Source: Macrostomum hystrix (lineage: Eukaryota; Platyhelminthes; Macrostomidae). Taken from it: a stretch of DNA of 64,000 nucleotides. Of the stretch, positions 23,826 through 36,000 are shown piece after piece (position 1 is the first letter of the stretch; every line of letters starts with the position of its first letter). The position numbers and the translations under genes are program-made. Below the pieces are notes generated by a model. That model made no database searches and was not told the DNA's origin. It worked only from the letters and a program-made list of their open reading frames with translations. The DNA is taken from positions 3,167,501 to 3,231,500 of the forward strand of contig CATNEN010000024.1 of assembly GCA_950097015.1 (NCBI GenBank), in the 5' to 3' direction.

Positions 23826-24228
23826 AGCACGGATTAGGGGTTCTTGGGATCCAGTGCGGATTAGGGGTTTTGGGCAGACAGTACGGATAAGGGGTTTTGG
23901 GGAGACAGTACGGATAAGGGGTTTTGGGGAGACAGCACAGATTAGGGGTTTTGGGGAGACAGCACAGATTAGGGGTTTTGGGGAGACAGCACGGATAAGG
24001 GGTTTTGGGGAGACAGCACAGATTAGGGGTTTTGGGGAGACAGCCCGGATTAGGGGTTTTGGGGAGACAGCCCGGATTAGGGGTTTTGGGGAGACAGCCC
24101 GGATTAGGGGTTTTGGGGAGACAGCCCGGATTAGGGGTTTTGGGGAGACAGCCCGGATTAGGGGTTTTGGGGAGACAGCCCGGATTAGGGGTTTTGGGGA
24201 GACAGCCCGGATTAGGGGTTTTGGGAGC
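23826..24228. repeat. 27-bp minisatellite carrying GGGGTTTTGGGG
   Basis: About 15 copies of gattaggggttttggggaga + cagcacg. The distal half is homogeneous with cagcccg. Each unit holds G4T4G4, a classic quadruplex-forming word. It is related to the array at 45588-46290 and shares its right flank (ttttgggagc(t/g)gcactta). Confidence 0.93.
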
Positions 24229-24239
24229 TGCACTTACAA

Positions 24240-25045
24240 GGTGGTTCCTTACCGAATCGTCAAACAGTGCACTATGGTGACATATTGCAATTTTTTCATA
24301 TGGCACTGATAAAACGGTGCTGATTTCCATGCAAATATGAAAACCAGAAGTTAAATCCAGTATATACTCGTATTTTAGAGTCAGAAAATAAAATAGGCCT
24401 TGATTTTTTCAGAACACAGAATGTGTATTTTTAACTAATGAAATAAACAGAAACAAATAGGCATTTAAGTACATCAGCTTTCTGTGTTTCATCATGCATA
24501 TCAGTCAGTTGGAATTGACAGCAAAATATTTAAGAGTGAAAAGTCTGCTGTGAGTCAATCTAGAAAAAGGAAGACCTACTAAGTCCGTAGTTTTTTTCTC
24601 TATCTTAGCAAAAGTAATAGTTTTAGAAAAGAGAAAAAAATAATCGGAAAATGAACACAGTGAAGTGAGAGTTTTCAGAAATAACACAAATTAAAATAGC
24701 ATGTTCAGAGAATAAAGTTTACTGAGTGCATTGATTGTTAAAGCAAACATGGCAGACAATTCAATTATAATAGTATCTATTTTTAAAGCTGTAAAAAATG
24801 GACTGCTGCTACGTTAGATACTAGTGAAAGTAAGTAGAATGCAAAGTTGAAAGCTGGCACACAATATTTTCGGTCACAAATGGCACTCAATGTTAACTCT
24901 GCATTGATTTCGAATATGATAATGTTACACTAGAAATCACACCTAACCCAGCTGAGCCACATTTACAGCTAGTACAGCCTATCAGTCCGTGGACTGGGGA
25001 GATCGCCGCACCGATTTCTACACCGAATAATGCTACAATTCTATA
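24240..25045. other. AT-rich intergenic DNA
   Basis: Nothing coding. The words tccgtggactggggag near 24988 resemble the end of SINE family 2. Confidence 0.4.
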
Positions 25046-25054
25046 GGGTACAGT

Positions 25055-25190
25055 GGCAGAGCCGTTAAATCACTAAAGTACCTGAGCACGATTCCGCGTC
25101 GAGGCCACATTTATTTGGGGTGCAGTTTTTGAGAGAACGCTTGGGAGCTTGTCGTGAAATTTACGACCTTAAGGGCCAAATTTACAACCT
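25055..25190 (+). mobile_element. Truncated family-1 SINE
   Basis: It has agtggcagagccgttaaatc (A box), a diverged B box (gagcacgattcc), then gaggccacatttatttgggg and gcttgggagcttgtcgt as in the other copies. The 3' part is missing. Confidence 0.65.
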
Positions 25191-25447
25191 TGGATTATTA
25201 AGTTGCAAAAATATGAATTCCAAATGATTGCACACACTTTGAACAGTTTAAGAAGGTACGAATTACAGGTAACAACAAGAAAAATATAAAAAAACTACAC
25301 AATTAGATAAACAAAACATTTGTAGAGGAATACGAAAATCGTGGCCATAAAAATCTTGACTACTCAAAGTAGTGAGTGCAATCACGTAGTTTCCCGTGCG
25401 TGCTTTCCGAGACAATGAAAAATTACTGCTGCGATTCAAGCCACTGC

Positions 25448-27620
25448 GATTCCAGCTACAGTTTCTGGTGTGATTCCAGCTACAGTTTCTGATGTGATTC
25501 CAGCTACAGTTTCTGATGTGATTCCAGCTACAGTTTCTGGTGTGATTCCAGCTACAGTTTCTGATGTGATTCCAGCTACAGTTTCTGATGTGATTCCAGC
25601 TACAGTTTCTGATGTGATTCCAGCTACAGTTTCTGATGTGATTCCAGCTACAGTTTCTGGTGTGATTCCAGCTACAGTTTCTGATGTGATTCCAGCTACA
25701 GTTTCTGATGTGATTCCAGCTACAGTTTCTGATGTGATTCCAGCTACAGTTTCTGATGTGATTCCAGCTACAGTTTCTGGTGTGATTCCAGCTACAGTTT
25801 GTGCTTTGATTCCAGCTACAGTTTCTGATGTGATTCCAGCTACAGTTTCGGATGTGATTCCAGCTACAGTTTCTGATGTGATTCCAGCTACAGTTTCTGA
25901 TGTGATTCCAGCTACAGTTTCTGATGTGATTCCAGCTACAGTTTCTGATGTGATTCCAGCTACAGTTTCTGATGTGATTCCAGCTACAGTTTCTGGTGTG
26001 ATTCCAGCTACAGTTTGTGCTTTGATTCCAGCTACAGTTTCGGATGTGATTCCAGCTACAGTTTCTGATGTGATTCCAGCTACAGTTTCTGATGTGATTC
26101 CAGCTACAGTTTCTGATGTGATTCCAGCTACAGTTTCTGATGTGATTCCAGCTACAGTTTCTGATGTGATTCCAGCTACAGTTTCTGATGTAATTCCAGC
26201 TACAGTTTCTGATGTGATTCCAGCTACAGTTTCTGATGTGATTCCAGCTACAGTTTCTGGTGTGATTCCAGCTACAGTTTGTGCTTTGATTCCAGCTACA
26301 GTTTCGGATGTGATTCCAGCTACAGTTTCTGATGTGATTCCAGCTACAGTTTCTGATGTGATTCCAGCTACAGTTTCTGATGTGATTCCAGCTACAGTTT
26401 CTGATGTGATTCCAGCTACAGTTTCTGATGTGATTCCAGCTACAGTTTCTGATGTAATTCCAGCTACAGTTTCTGATGTGATTCCAGCTACAGTTTCTGA
26501 TGTGATTCCAGCTACAGTTTCTGGTGTGATTCCAGCTACAGTTTCTGATGTGATTCCAGCTACAGTTTCTGATGTGATTCCAGCTTCAGTTTGTGCTTTG
26601 ATTCCAGCTACAGTTTGTGCTTTGATTCCAGCTACAGTTTGTGCTTTGATTCCAGCTACAGTTTGTGCTTTGATTCCAGCTACAGTTTGTGCTTTGATTC
26701 CAGCTACAGTTTGTGCTTTGATTCCAGCTTCAGTTTGTGCTTTGATTCCAGCTACAGTTTGTGCTTTGATTCCAGCTACAGTTTGTGCTTTGATTCCAGC
26801 TTCAGTTTGTGCTTTGATTCCAGCTACAGTTTGTGCTTTGATTCCAGCTTCAGTTTGTGCTTTGATTCCAGCTACAGTTTGTGCTTTGATTCCAGCTACA
26901 GTTTGTGCTTTGATTCCAGCTACAGTTTGTGCTTTGATTCCAGCTACAGTTTGTGCTTTGATTCCAGCTACAGTTTGTGCTTTGATTCCAGACTACAGTT
27001 TGTGCTTTGATTCCAGCAACAGTTTGTGCTTTGATTCCAGCTACAGTTTGTGCTTTGATTCCAGCTACAGTTTGTGCTTTGATTCCAGACTACAGTTTGT
27101 GCTTTGATTCCAGCAACAGTTTGTGCTTTGATTCCAGCTACAGTTTCTGGTGTGATTCCAGCTACAGTTTTTTCTTTGATTCCAGCTACAGTTTGTGCTT
27201 TGATTCCAGCTACAGTTTGTGCTTTGATTCCAGCTACAGTTTGTGCTTTGATTCCAGCTACAGTTTGTGCTTTGATTCCAGCTACAGTTTGTGCTTTGAT
27301 TCCAGCTACAGTTTGTGCTTTGATTCCAGCTACAGTTTGTGCTTTGATTCCAGCTACAGTTTGTGCTTTGATTCCAGCTACAGTTTGTGCTTTGATTCCA
27401 GCTACAGTTTGTGCTTTGATTCCAGCTAAAGTTTGTTTTTTTGATTCCAGCTACAGTTTGTGCTTTGATTCCAGCTACAGTTTGTGCTTTGATTCCAGCT
27501 ACAGTTTGTGCTTTGATTCCAGCTAAAGTTTGTTTTTTTGATTCCAGCTACAGTTTGTGCTTTGATTCCAGCTACAGTTTGTGCTTTGATTCCAGCTACA
27601 GTTTGTGCTTTGATTCTTGC
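25448..27620. repeat. 24-bp minisatellite, about 90 copies, with higher-order blocks
   Basis: The unit is gattccagctacagtttctg + atgt in the left part and gattccagctacagtttgtg + cttt in the right part. A marker block (ggtgt, then gcttt, then cggatgt units) recurs at about 25780, 25993 and 26257, showing 9- and 11-unit higher-order copies. The 545-codon frame (25470-27107) is the repeat read in one of several open frames, with no start context, domain or intron signal. Confidence 0.97.
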
Positions 27621-27644
27621 TTCCCTTCCAGCTTCAAGTTACAA

Positions 27645-28237
27645 TTTGCCAAGATGCAGCATATGTTCGCAGAGAGTAAACAATACGATTGCAAGCAAAG
27701 ATTCTTTTGCAAGACAATATCTGTGGTGGCAGGCAGTCAGCTTACTTTGGTTCTCCCGTAAACAGGGAATGACTGACGAGTTTAACTGACAGGTTGAACT
27801 GACTGGCTTTTAAATTTTCGTGTAGTGTTCGCATTCTGTTTCTTCAGAATTTCTAGTACAGGTTCTGCAAAGGAAATGGTTAATAGAATAAAAGCGCTTT
27901 TCTATTCAAATCGTGCTCTAACAATGCTGCCCGAGCATTCTAACCTAGGTGAGAATATTGAGCAAGTTATTTTCAGCCCTTAGCAAGCACAGATCGATGC
28001 TAGGTTATGTCTCCGATATGAAATTATTCAGCAAACTCGAAAGTTGGCAGAAAAAATGCGTCATATGGCAAGCAGGGCCCTGTGCCTACAGGATCAGGCC
28101 GGCACTTATCCCCAGCAAGGCCAATATCCAAAGACAAGGCCAACTTTATAAACTAAAAAAGAATTTCTCTCCATTTCACTCCCGCATATTATATTCAGCA
28201 GAATGTGTTGAAAGCTAAATAATGCATCGAGTAATTG
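27645..28237. other. Intergenic DNA 3' of the galactosyltransferase
   Basis: No gene or repeat recognised. It should include the galactosyltransferase 3' UTR. Confidence 0.4.
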
Positions 28238-30765
28238 TCATTTATGAATACACAGCAATATAAGACTACTTACAAACTTTCTCAGCACAAGAGCCTCCGA
28301 AATGTCCACAGAGATGAAGTACACAACTTGCCTGTCTTGGACACCAACCAATGTGTATTGCAGGCTGTTTAAACCATCCTGTTTCCAACGACTTTTGCCT
28401 CGATTGATGAGATTAATGCTAGAAATTTATTGTTAATTTTAATTTCTTTATGTAGGGATCAGATTGTATTATGGGATCAGTGATCTCAGATATAAATAAA
28501 GAGATTTTGGTCCGAAAATAGGAATCTCTCGGATTCAGGACTGGAAACCATTTGATTTTTTAAGATCGACAGGAACTGGAATAATGGAATCAACATGAGA
28601 CTAAAGGAAGGGGACTGTAGATATTTATTATACTAATGGGATCAGGGACTATGGGATCAGGGACTATGGGATCAGGGACTATGGGATCAGGGGCTATGAA
28701 ATCAGGGACTTTAGGATCAGGGACTACGGGATCAGGGACTATGGGATCAGGGACTATGGGATCAGGGACTATGGGATCAGGGACTATGGGATCAGGGACT
28801 ATGGGATCAGGGACTATGGGATCAGGGACTATGGGATCAGGGACTATGGGATCAGGGACTACGGGAACTGGGGCTCGGTGCTGTGGGATCAGGGACAACA
28901 GGATCGGGGACAATGGGATCAGGGACTATGGGATCAGGGACTATGGGATCAGGGACTATGGGATCAGGGGCTATGGGATCAAGGACTACGGGAACTGGGG
29001 CTCGGTGCTGTGGGATCAGGGACAACAGGATCGGGGACAATGGGATCAGGGACTATGGGATCAGGGACTATGGAATTTGGGACTATGGGATCTGGGGCCA
29101 TTAGAAAGCCTTAAACTCACCGCTGCGGATTAGGATCGTTTTTCGCGTCGCGATTGTGCTTAATCATCTTGTACCTGGCTATGCTCATCGGGTACCTAGA
29201 CACCTGATAGCCCGCCCAGGCGACGCGATTGCGAAAATCGTCATCTTCCCCGCCCCAGCCAAAAAAGACGTTAGAGAAGCCGTTGACATTTTGAAATTGT
29301 TCCCTGGTTAGAGAGCAGGCGCCGCCGAAAATGCCTTCGTAGGGTAAGCGATAGTCGAATTTATCGATGGCTGCACTCAGGTGTCGGGGCATGCTGCCGC
29401 ACCTGCGAATTCGGAGGCAAATTATGAAAATTATTTAGAAATTATGCACAAGTTTTTTTAAACTGCTCGATTAGGAACGGAGTGCAGCCGACAGCACAGC
29501 CGCAGCTATTTGGCGGCGCACCAGAAGGCTGCGTACCGCTGTTTAGTCCATGGACTGGGGACGTCACATCCACCCTTAATTACCCCGGCTAATGCTGGGA
29601 CCCCTTTAACAGCTGGGTGAACTGAAGCAATGAAGAGTAGCATCTTGTAGTATCTTGCTAAAGGAGACAAATACTTAGACAATGTAGTCAGGAATCGAAC
29701 CCCTGACCTCCAAGTCATGAGTTATGACTCTAACCACTCGGCTACAACCACCGACAAAAATCATTATAAAATGCATCAGCTTTACCTATAAATATTGTGA
29801 TCGTGCTCGGGCAACAGGTCGACATCGTGAAATATGAAACAATCAGCTTGAAATATTTTGCGAGCCTCAACGTAGCCAATGTTAAACAGCATTGCCCGGT
29901 TGAATCTGGCACTGCCAGCCTGTTCAATGACAAATATACGATAGTTGAGCTGCTGTCGACGTAGCATCGGATGAAGGACAGACAGTAGTAGGCGCAGGTG
30001 AGCGTCCCGATTTCTATAAGGCACAATGATTGCTACGCGTTGCTTAGCAACGCAGTTCTCAGGCTGGCAGCCGCCGTGCCTGACGTAGGGCAGGTCATTC
30101 TCCAGCTGCAACCAGCTGGGCGCCAGTTGAGCATCGGTTTGCACCGAGAATTTGTCACCTAGGAGGCCAGGCGGCTGCTCTGGACAGGCCGGATTTGAAC
30201 TGCCTACCTGCTGGGCCTTTTGTGGGGTTGGCGTTAAAATGTACATAGCTTGGAAAGGGACGAGCAAGTCGTGAACAAATAGCTACTTAAGAAATGACAT
30301 GATAATAAACCAGCGTAATATTATCACTGGAGAGCTGTTCAAATTTACAACAGAAATCGAACGTTATAGCCCATTTTACTATTTTTATAATGAAACGTCC
30401 CTTCTTTCTCTATATAATTTCACATGTACATTAAAATAATATGTGCATTTAAATGTACATGCGCATGCACATATCAATGTACACTCATTTACAGGTGATC
30501 TTAAGCACCAACCTTTGCTGCATCTTGCTGCCCGGACAACTGCAAAGTTGGCGGAGGCAACGATAGTGATGACGGAGGCGACGCTGGCGGAGACGGAGAA
30601 AATGTGGACGCTCTCGATGTCGGACTGGCTTTGAGATCCATAGAGACAGCGGAGTTCGATTTGGAGGCCAACAAACTTATGGGTGAATACAGATAGAACC
30701 GGCTATGGAACAGTTGCAGAGCAATGACAAAGACTGCAACGACCAGGCCATAGCGAATAAGCCTC
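28238..30765 (-). CDS. B4GALT: Beta-1,4-galactosyltransferase (GT7 family), first exon not found
   Basis: Exons (minus strand): 30765-30513, 30210-29786, 29402-29121 and 28418-28238; phases 2/0/2/2 fit, about 380 codons after an unseen first exon. The first listed exon gives a type II signal anchor (RLIRYGLVVAVFVIALQLF) followed by a Ser/Pro-rich stem. The catalytic domain follows: CPEQPPGLLG, VAIIVPYRNRDAHLRLLL, FHDVDLLPEHDHNIYR with the DVD metal site, FFGWGGEDDDFRNRV with the donor/acceptor-site WGGEDDD, and MIKHNRDAKNDPNPQR with the metal-ligand His. The last exon supplies DGLNSLQYTLVGVQDR, the conserved C-terminal block. The enzyme transfers galactose from UDP-Gal to terminal GlcNAc (or related acceptors) in the Golgi lumen; subtype not assignable by eye. 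Most of the last intron is a 15-bp minisatellite. Confidence 0.9.
28632..29100. repeat. 15-bp minisatellite in the galactosyltransferase last intron
   Basis: The unit is atgggatcagggact. A longer module with gggaactggggctcggtgct + gtgggatcagggacaac appears twice (28860, 28988), so a block of about 128 bp was duplicated. Confidence 0.93.
29544..29755 (-). mobile_element. tRNA-derived SINE (family 2)
   Basis: The reverse complement begins with a clear tRNA-like head: gtagccgagtggttagagtc (A box), a CATGA anticodon-like arm, then ggggttcgattcctgac (B box). The body contains cagttcacccagctgttaaa and ends near the words ccagtccatgga. It is shared with 13149-13312. It lies in the galactosyltransferase intron. 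Confidence 0.75.
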
Positions 30766-30769
30766 CTAA

Positions 30770-32730
30770 ATTACAATGGGGTACAAACGAGGCTTTAAGT
30801 GAACTCTATTTTGCATTGACTGAACGAACGAATTTTTAGCTATTGATTTGAACTAATAGTTTGACCAGCGATGCTGCAATTGTTCTCACAGAAAACGCCG
30901 CCTCCTATAAAGGCTGTAATACCCAAAAAATCCGTGATTTAGTTGCCATGCAATCCAGAGTCGGCGTGCAAGATGTTTGAGCATTTAGCAGACTAAAACT
31001 GGACTAGCTAGTGCGAATGTAATTGAGCCTGTTTGCTTTCAACTGAACTGACTTCTCTTAAAAGCAGTTTTTTATGATTATTATCTGATTGGTCAGACAG
31101 AATCAAATAGTCAAGTTCCATATGAAATATATTCATACACAGCATTAGCCTATAATCTATTGGTTGATCCACGCCATTCAAACATACAAAGGCAAGAAAA
31201 TAAAAAAACCTTTAATAGATCAATCTATATTTTATATTTCTTATGTTTCACAACACAAAACCCCCAAAAAACTAGCTGTTTGTCTAGAACTCCTTACATG
31301 TATCACCTGTCAGCAAAATGTGTTCAAGGAAGCTCAAAATTAGTTCATTAATGAATATTTACCTGATAAAACAAATGTTGGTAATAAAATTTATGGAGTA
31401 CGCTCACAAAATACTTCTTCAGGGTTTTCAATTATTAAAGTGAAACTCAAACTTTGCATAGATCCAAACTTTTGGCATATTTTTCTACAGTTTGAGCCTA
31501 TACTTAAATGAAATAATGTACCTTCTCTCAGTTTTTACAAGCTTAAGTACTAAGCTAATTTCATGTAGTTCTTCAGTAGTTTTTTTTACCAATAAGTAAT
31601 TAAAAACTCAATATGAATAATAGCTGTTGCCAAAAATGTATTATGATAAAAAGTACAATTTGACAAAAAATTTAATAAATATAAACATAGTTTTTAGAAG
31701 CACTTAAACAACAAAGATATAGTTTTGTATTATATAGCTTTATATTCAAAGCTAAAAACTAAATACAGAAAGCTAACATCTGAAATAAAATAAGGACACT
31801 AAAACACAAAAGGAACACCAATTTAAATTGCACCATAAACTAGAGCCTATAATCACATAGAGTTAAAATTAGTTTAAAGAGATGAAGAGACAGTCTAGTT
31901 TGGTAACAGCTACTTCAGGAAAAGCCACTTTAATAACAAATCACAACCAATTTAGTAACAAATGATCTGATCTAGTTAAATATGGTCTTCTTATATTGTT
32001 TATAAAAAATTCTAGCTGTTTACACAGCTGGAGTTGCTTTTAATAGAATTGAAGGTAATAAGAAAGCAAAATGGTGTACCAAATATATATATATCAACAT
32101 GCTTGATGACATTGTGACAGACAGAATGAAAAAAGTGATACAATCATAATAAAATAAAGGCACAAAACTGCAAATTTGTTTTTATTGCATGCTTAATATT
32201 AATTAATAGTTTTCTTTTTGTGAAAAAAATTGTATTTATAAGTAGTCATATGACTTAAACAGTTGCTTTTTTGACGGAAATTATTGTTATTATAAAGACA
32301 AAGTGGGGCATAAGTGTATTTTGTTGCTTAATTTTTTTTCAATTAAAATTAACTAAAGATAAGATTTTTTAAAATAAAACTAACAACCCATGTCAAAACT
32401 AGGGATCAAAAACTCATTGAAACAGTTAGTAAGTAAAAATCATGCTTTTGAAGCCTGTCACAGGGGAAATTAATGCATAACCAAGTAGAGGAAGTGACTG
32501 ATTGTTTAGCCATGTTCTAGACAAAGTTCTAGATTCTTCTGCCAACTGCACAACATTCAATATTGGCATAGGGCCTAACTTTTGTTTTTCTAATAAATTA
32601 TTTTTTCATTAAAAATAAACTGTTAATAAAGATTTATAAGATTTACAAAAGATTTAAACTGTTAGGAGATACCCAGATTCCACCAATGATTTTTTGATGA
32701 TGCTCTGGCTTGTGTGGCTATTTTGCTCAG
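30770..32730. other. AT-rich region upstream of the galactosyltransferase
   Basis: It should contain the missing first exon and promoter of the galactosyltransferase, but no convincing ATG exon was found. No other feature recognised. Confidence 0.4.
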
Positions 32731-32738
32731 AGTCTACT

Positions 32739-33278
32739 CCATAGTCCGGATCATGCTGGACTTACGCCAGAGGAAAAATCCAACATTTTTGGCACTTACG
32801 CCAGACTTACGCCAACCAAAAAAGGTCCCTATGACTTACGCCACCCAAAAAAGGTCCTTCACAATTCTTGTTAATAGGTGATTAATTAAATTCAGAAGTT
32901 ACAACTGTTTAAAAATCTCACAAGTTGCAAATTCTGAATCAAGTATCAAAGTAAGCATCTTAAAGCTAAAAAAACTTTTGCTATCCTACAATAGATATTC
33001 TGCTATCTCATTTATACGAACTGCAATATTTTAATGAACTTTGTTTTAATGCTGCTCCTTAATATCAAAATTAATGCAAATTTGTTATGTACTATAGTGA
33101 TACATTTGATCGTGAATGATCTCATTTGTGCTAACATTTACGCCACTTGATTTATGCCATGTACTTACGCCAAGGCACATTTTGGCCTATACTTACGCCA
33201 AGCATTTGCACAGGCTCCGATCCCAAACCAGATTTACGCCAGAGATCTCCGGCGTAAATGACATGATCCGGACTATGG
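32739..33278. mobile_element. Non-autonomous hAT-like element with subterminal repeats, 540 bp
   Basis: Perfect 17-bp terminal inverted repeats (ccatagtccggatcatg at 32739-32755 and its complement at 33262-33278) are flanked by the 8-bp duplication AGTCTACT (32731-32738, 33279-33286). Inside, cttacgcca/ttacgccag words recur about ten times, clustered in the first ~110 bp and last ~150 bp. An 8-bp duplication plus clustered subterminal motifs is typical of hAT transposase-binding ends. No transposase frame. Confidence 0.82.
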
Positions 33279-33286
33279 AGTCTACT

Positions 33287-33697
33287 GAATTTATTAATAC
33301 TAATGCAGACTGTGCCATTGACAAAACTTTTTGGGCTGACATGACTTCATTTAGGCCTAATATTTGCTAGGCCTATGGTTAAGGGTCAATAAGAGTTTGG
33401 TGTGCAAAGAATGCTTAATAGGGAAAAGGAGCAGATTATTGATATTTTTAATTTTTTGGTCACTTTCTCTACTAGGTTATGCATTACTACCCGCGCCACT
33501 ATAATAGGCTTTCATGATAGTGTTTTAAATAACTGAATGCTTTAATGAGTTTTTGTAGGGCTTGTTTTGATAAATTGTGTAAGTTTTATTATTACAAATC
33601 AGTAATCTTCATCAACAGTTTATACTTGAAATGAAAAAGCAATGAACAAAAAAAGTTATAGTTAGGGCCCTAGTCCACTCATTTTCTTGAGCACAAC
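33287..33697. other. AT-rich spacer between two MITEs
   Basis: Nothing recognised. Confidence 0.4.
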
Positions 33698-33699
33698 TA

Positions 33700-34345
33700 G
33701 GGTAATGTATCATCAACCGAACAGTGTATCTTCAAAACCGAACAAGAATTTTGACTCCTTCCTTGGTCTCGTGCCAGACAGAAACAAGCTATTGTGTTTC
33801 ACAGAACAACTAATTTGAAAGTTGAAGAAATTATCTACAAGCTGAGGCATGATGTGCAATGAAGCATTAAGAGGAAAGAAAGATATTGATGTTTCAGTAG
33901 AAATTTTTATTGCAAAAGCATACTTTTTAACAACATTTTTTCAGTATGCACTTTAGATGAAGATTGTATGTGGTTGCTTGCCAATTAAATGACCATAAAT
34001 GTAGTTATTTATAGAGCATGAAAAATGCTTTCAAATGACATAATTCATGATAGTTCACTCCTTAAAATAAGATTAAACCACTCACTCAAATTGTAAAACC
34101 AAACATCAAATTCTCTGTTTGGTTTGAAGATACATTAAAATCATTGTTCGGTTTTAGATAAAAAGCAGGAATAGGTAACTTTTTTCTATTTGATAAAATA
34201 GCAAAAGCAGATACTTTTTAGAAAGATGTAACTGTTTTCTATAACTTGGCTTTTGATTTATCATCATATCTTAAATAGAAAATCTGTAGCTTAGGTTTGA
34301 ATTAAAAAAAATACACATTCTTGTTTGGTTGATGATACATTACCC
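33700..34345. mobile_element. Tc1/mariner-type MITE, 646 bp, TA target duplication
   Basis: The ends gggtaatgtatcatcaacc(g/a)aaca form an inverted repeat with 23 of 25 bases matching, flanked by TA on each side (33698-33699, 34346-34347). A second, inner inverted pair (gtatcttcaaaaccgaac near 33726; gtttggtttgaagatac near 34115) gives a nested-TIR structure. No coding capacity. Confidence 0.75.
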
Positions 34346-34347
34346 TA

Positions 34348-35880
34348 CAAAACCGTTAAAAATGTCCAATTCAAATTGAAAATAAACAACATTTGAAATG
34401 TGATAACTTCATTACTTTTTGTAACTAATTACCTGCATACACCAGTGTAGTGCACAAGATCTTATAAATCCAAAATTATTCCAGTGTACAGTCATGGTGT
34501 TCCTGGGTATAGTTTAAGGCAAACTCAATAAGGCAAACATCAGCATTAAAAACCACAATTCAAGTCGGACAATCATGTAACAATTGTCCTTTACAGGCCA
34601 TTAAAATAAAATTAAATAATAGTTCAACTATTGCAACAACAGTCATAATGCCCAAAGTAAAAGTAGATTGTATTTAAAACGACTTACAATAAAAAAGCAA
34701 TACTAACATTTAATAAAATATAGATTCATCAACATCAAAAATACTTATAGTATTCAAATAAGTATTTTTGCAATCTGCTTTAATAATACAGCTTAAAATG
34801 TGCTTACTAGAGTCATGCCATGGATAAACAGCTTGAATTATAAACTTAGCATTATAGCAGAAAGTTATGCATGTTTTTATTTGTTGAAGCTACTTACTTT
34901 ACACACGAAAGTTCAATTCTTTTCATTTACTAAGTCTTTTAAAGTCAAAATATTAATGCAGACAAAATCATGCATTTGCTTATATTAGCGAATTTCACAT
35001 GACATGGCATTGAAACTTGATGTTAACAAAACATGTATTTAAAACCACTCGAAAATAATAAAAAATACGAAAGCGTGTACGTCAAAAAGGTTGTGTAAAA
35101 GACCACCGATGAACCGCCTAGTCTTTGTACGGAGCACACGGATTGGAGCAGAATCTGTGTCTTGCTAGCTGTGGCGCATGCTCTGCTTGTCAAGCTTGGT
35201 TGGATCGAGATTACTATCGTTGATGTATTAAATCAAGTCGTTGGACTGAGCTAAAAATACTTTCGAAAGTTTTAATTTGTTTAAAATCAGCAATAAATAT
35301 ACAACATTTAAATTTCCATTTTATTGGAAATCACACGTAAAAAATTTGCAATGAAATGTACTAATTAGCTGAGAATGCTTTAGTGCAGCAGTTGACTGAA
35401 GTAGCCCTTCAAATGCAGAGTAATGTTATGTTTATTTAGCTAAGAGAAGACATTAAGCAGCAGTATCATGTCATTGTCTGTTTAGTAATAACATGATGTA
35501 TCGAATAAATCTTTCGAGTTAAAAGAGTTGAAAAGTAGAAAAAGCCTAAAAGGATCTGAAATCAATATGAGATCAATTCTTAGATGACATCAATTCTTAG
35601 TACTTAAATTTGACTCGTATGAGATCAATTCTTAGTCTTTAATTTGACTCCTCAGTTGGGTTGTTCAACTGAGCCTTCTTCTTCTGAACGTTACAGTTTA
35701 GCGTTACAGTTCTTTCTTCGAAGATTTTCAAGTGCCCCACGCAGAACCATTCTTTCTTTTTCAAGTCTCGAGAAATGAAGTGGCTAAGAAAGGAACTGAC
35801 CTTATCAGAGTTCGCTACAAATGTATTATTTTGAAATAATTATTCAGAGAATAATATGCAGTAGCCGTTTTCTATTGCCT
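34348..35880. other. AT-rich intergenic DNA before the cysteine-knot gene array
   Basis: No gene, RNA or repeat recognised beyond a short local duplication of gagatcaattcttag near 35570-35635. Confidence 0.4.
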
Positions 35881-35882
35881 TG

Positions 35883-36000
35883 CCCCTAGCACTGCCCCTG
35901 GCTCTGCCCCTGGCTCTGCCCCTGGCTCTGCCCCTGGCTCTGCCCCTGGCTCTGCCCCTGGCTCTGCCCCTGGCTCTGCCCCTGGCTCTGCCCCTGGCTC
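35883..36000. repeat. 12-bp repeat (tggctctgcccc), about 10 copies
   Basis: Nearly perfect copies, immediately adjoining the next array. Confidence 0.95.

Noticed and set aside
25470..27107. 545-codon open frame of eight-residue repeats
   Set aside because: It is the 24-bp minisatellite read in one phase; other phases are open too, and there is no signal, domain or splice context.
29690..29755. A functional tRNA gene (minus strand)
   Set aside because: A and B boxes are present, but the acceptor stem does not pair and the segment is the head of a SINE with a shared body.
31160..35000. Small open frames in the AT-rich region
   Set aside because: Length is as expected by chance, with no splice partners; several overlap the two MITEs.
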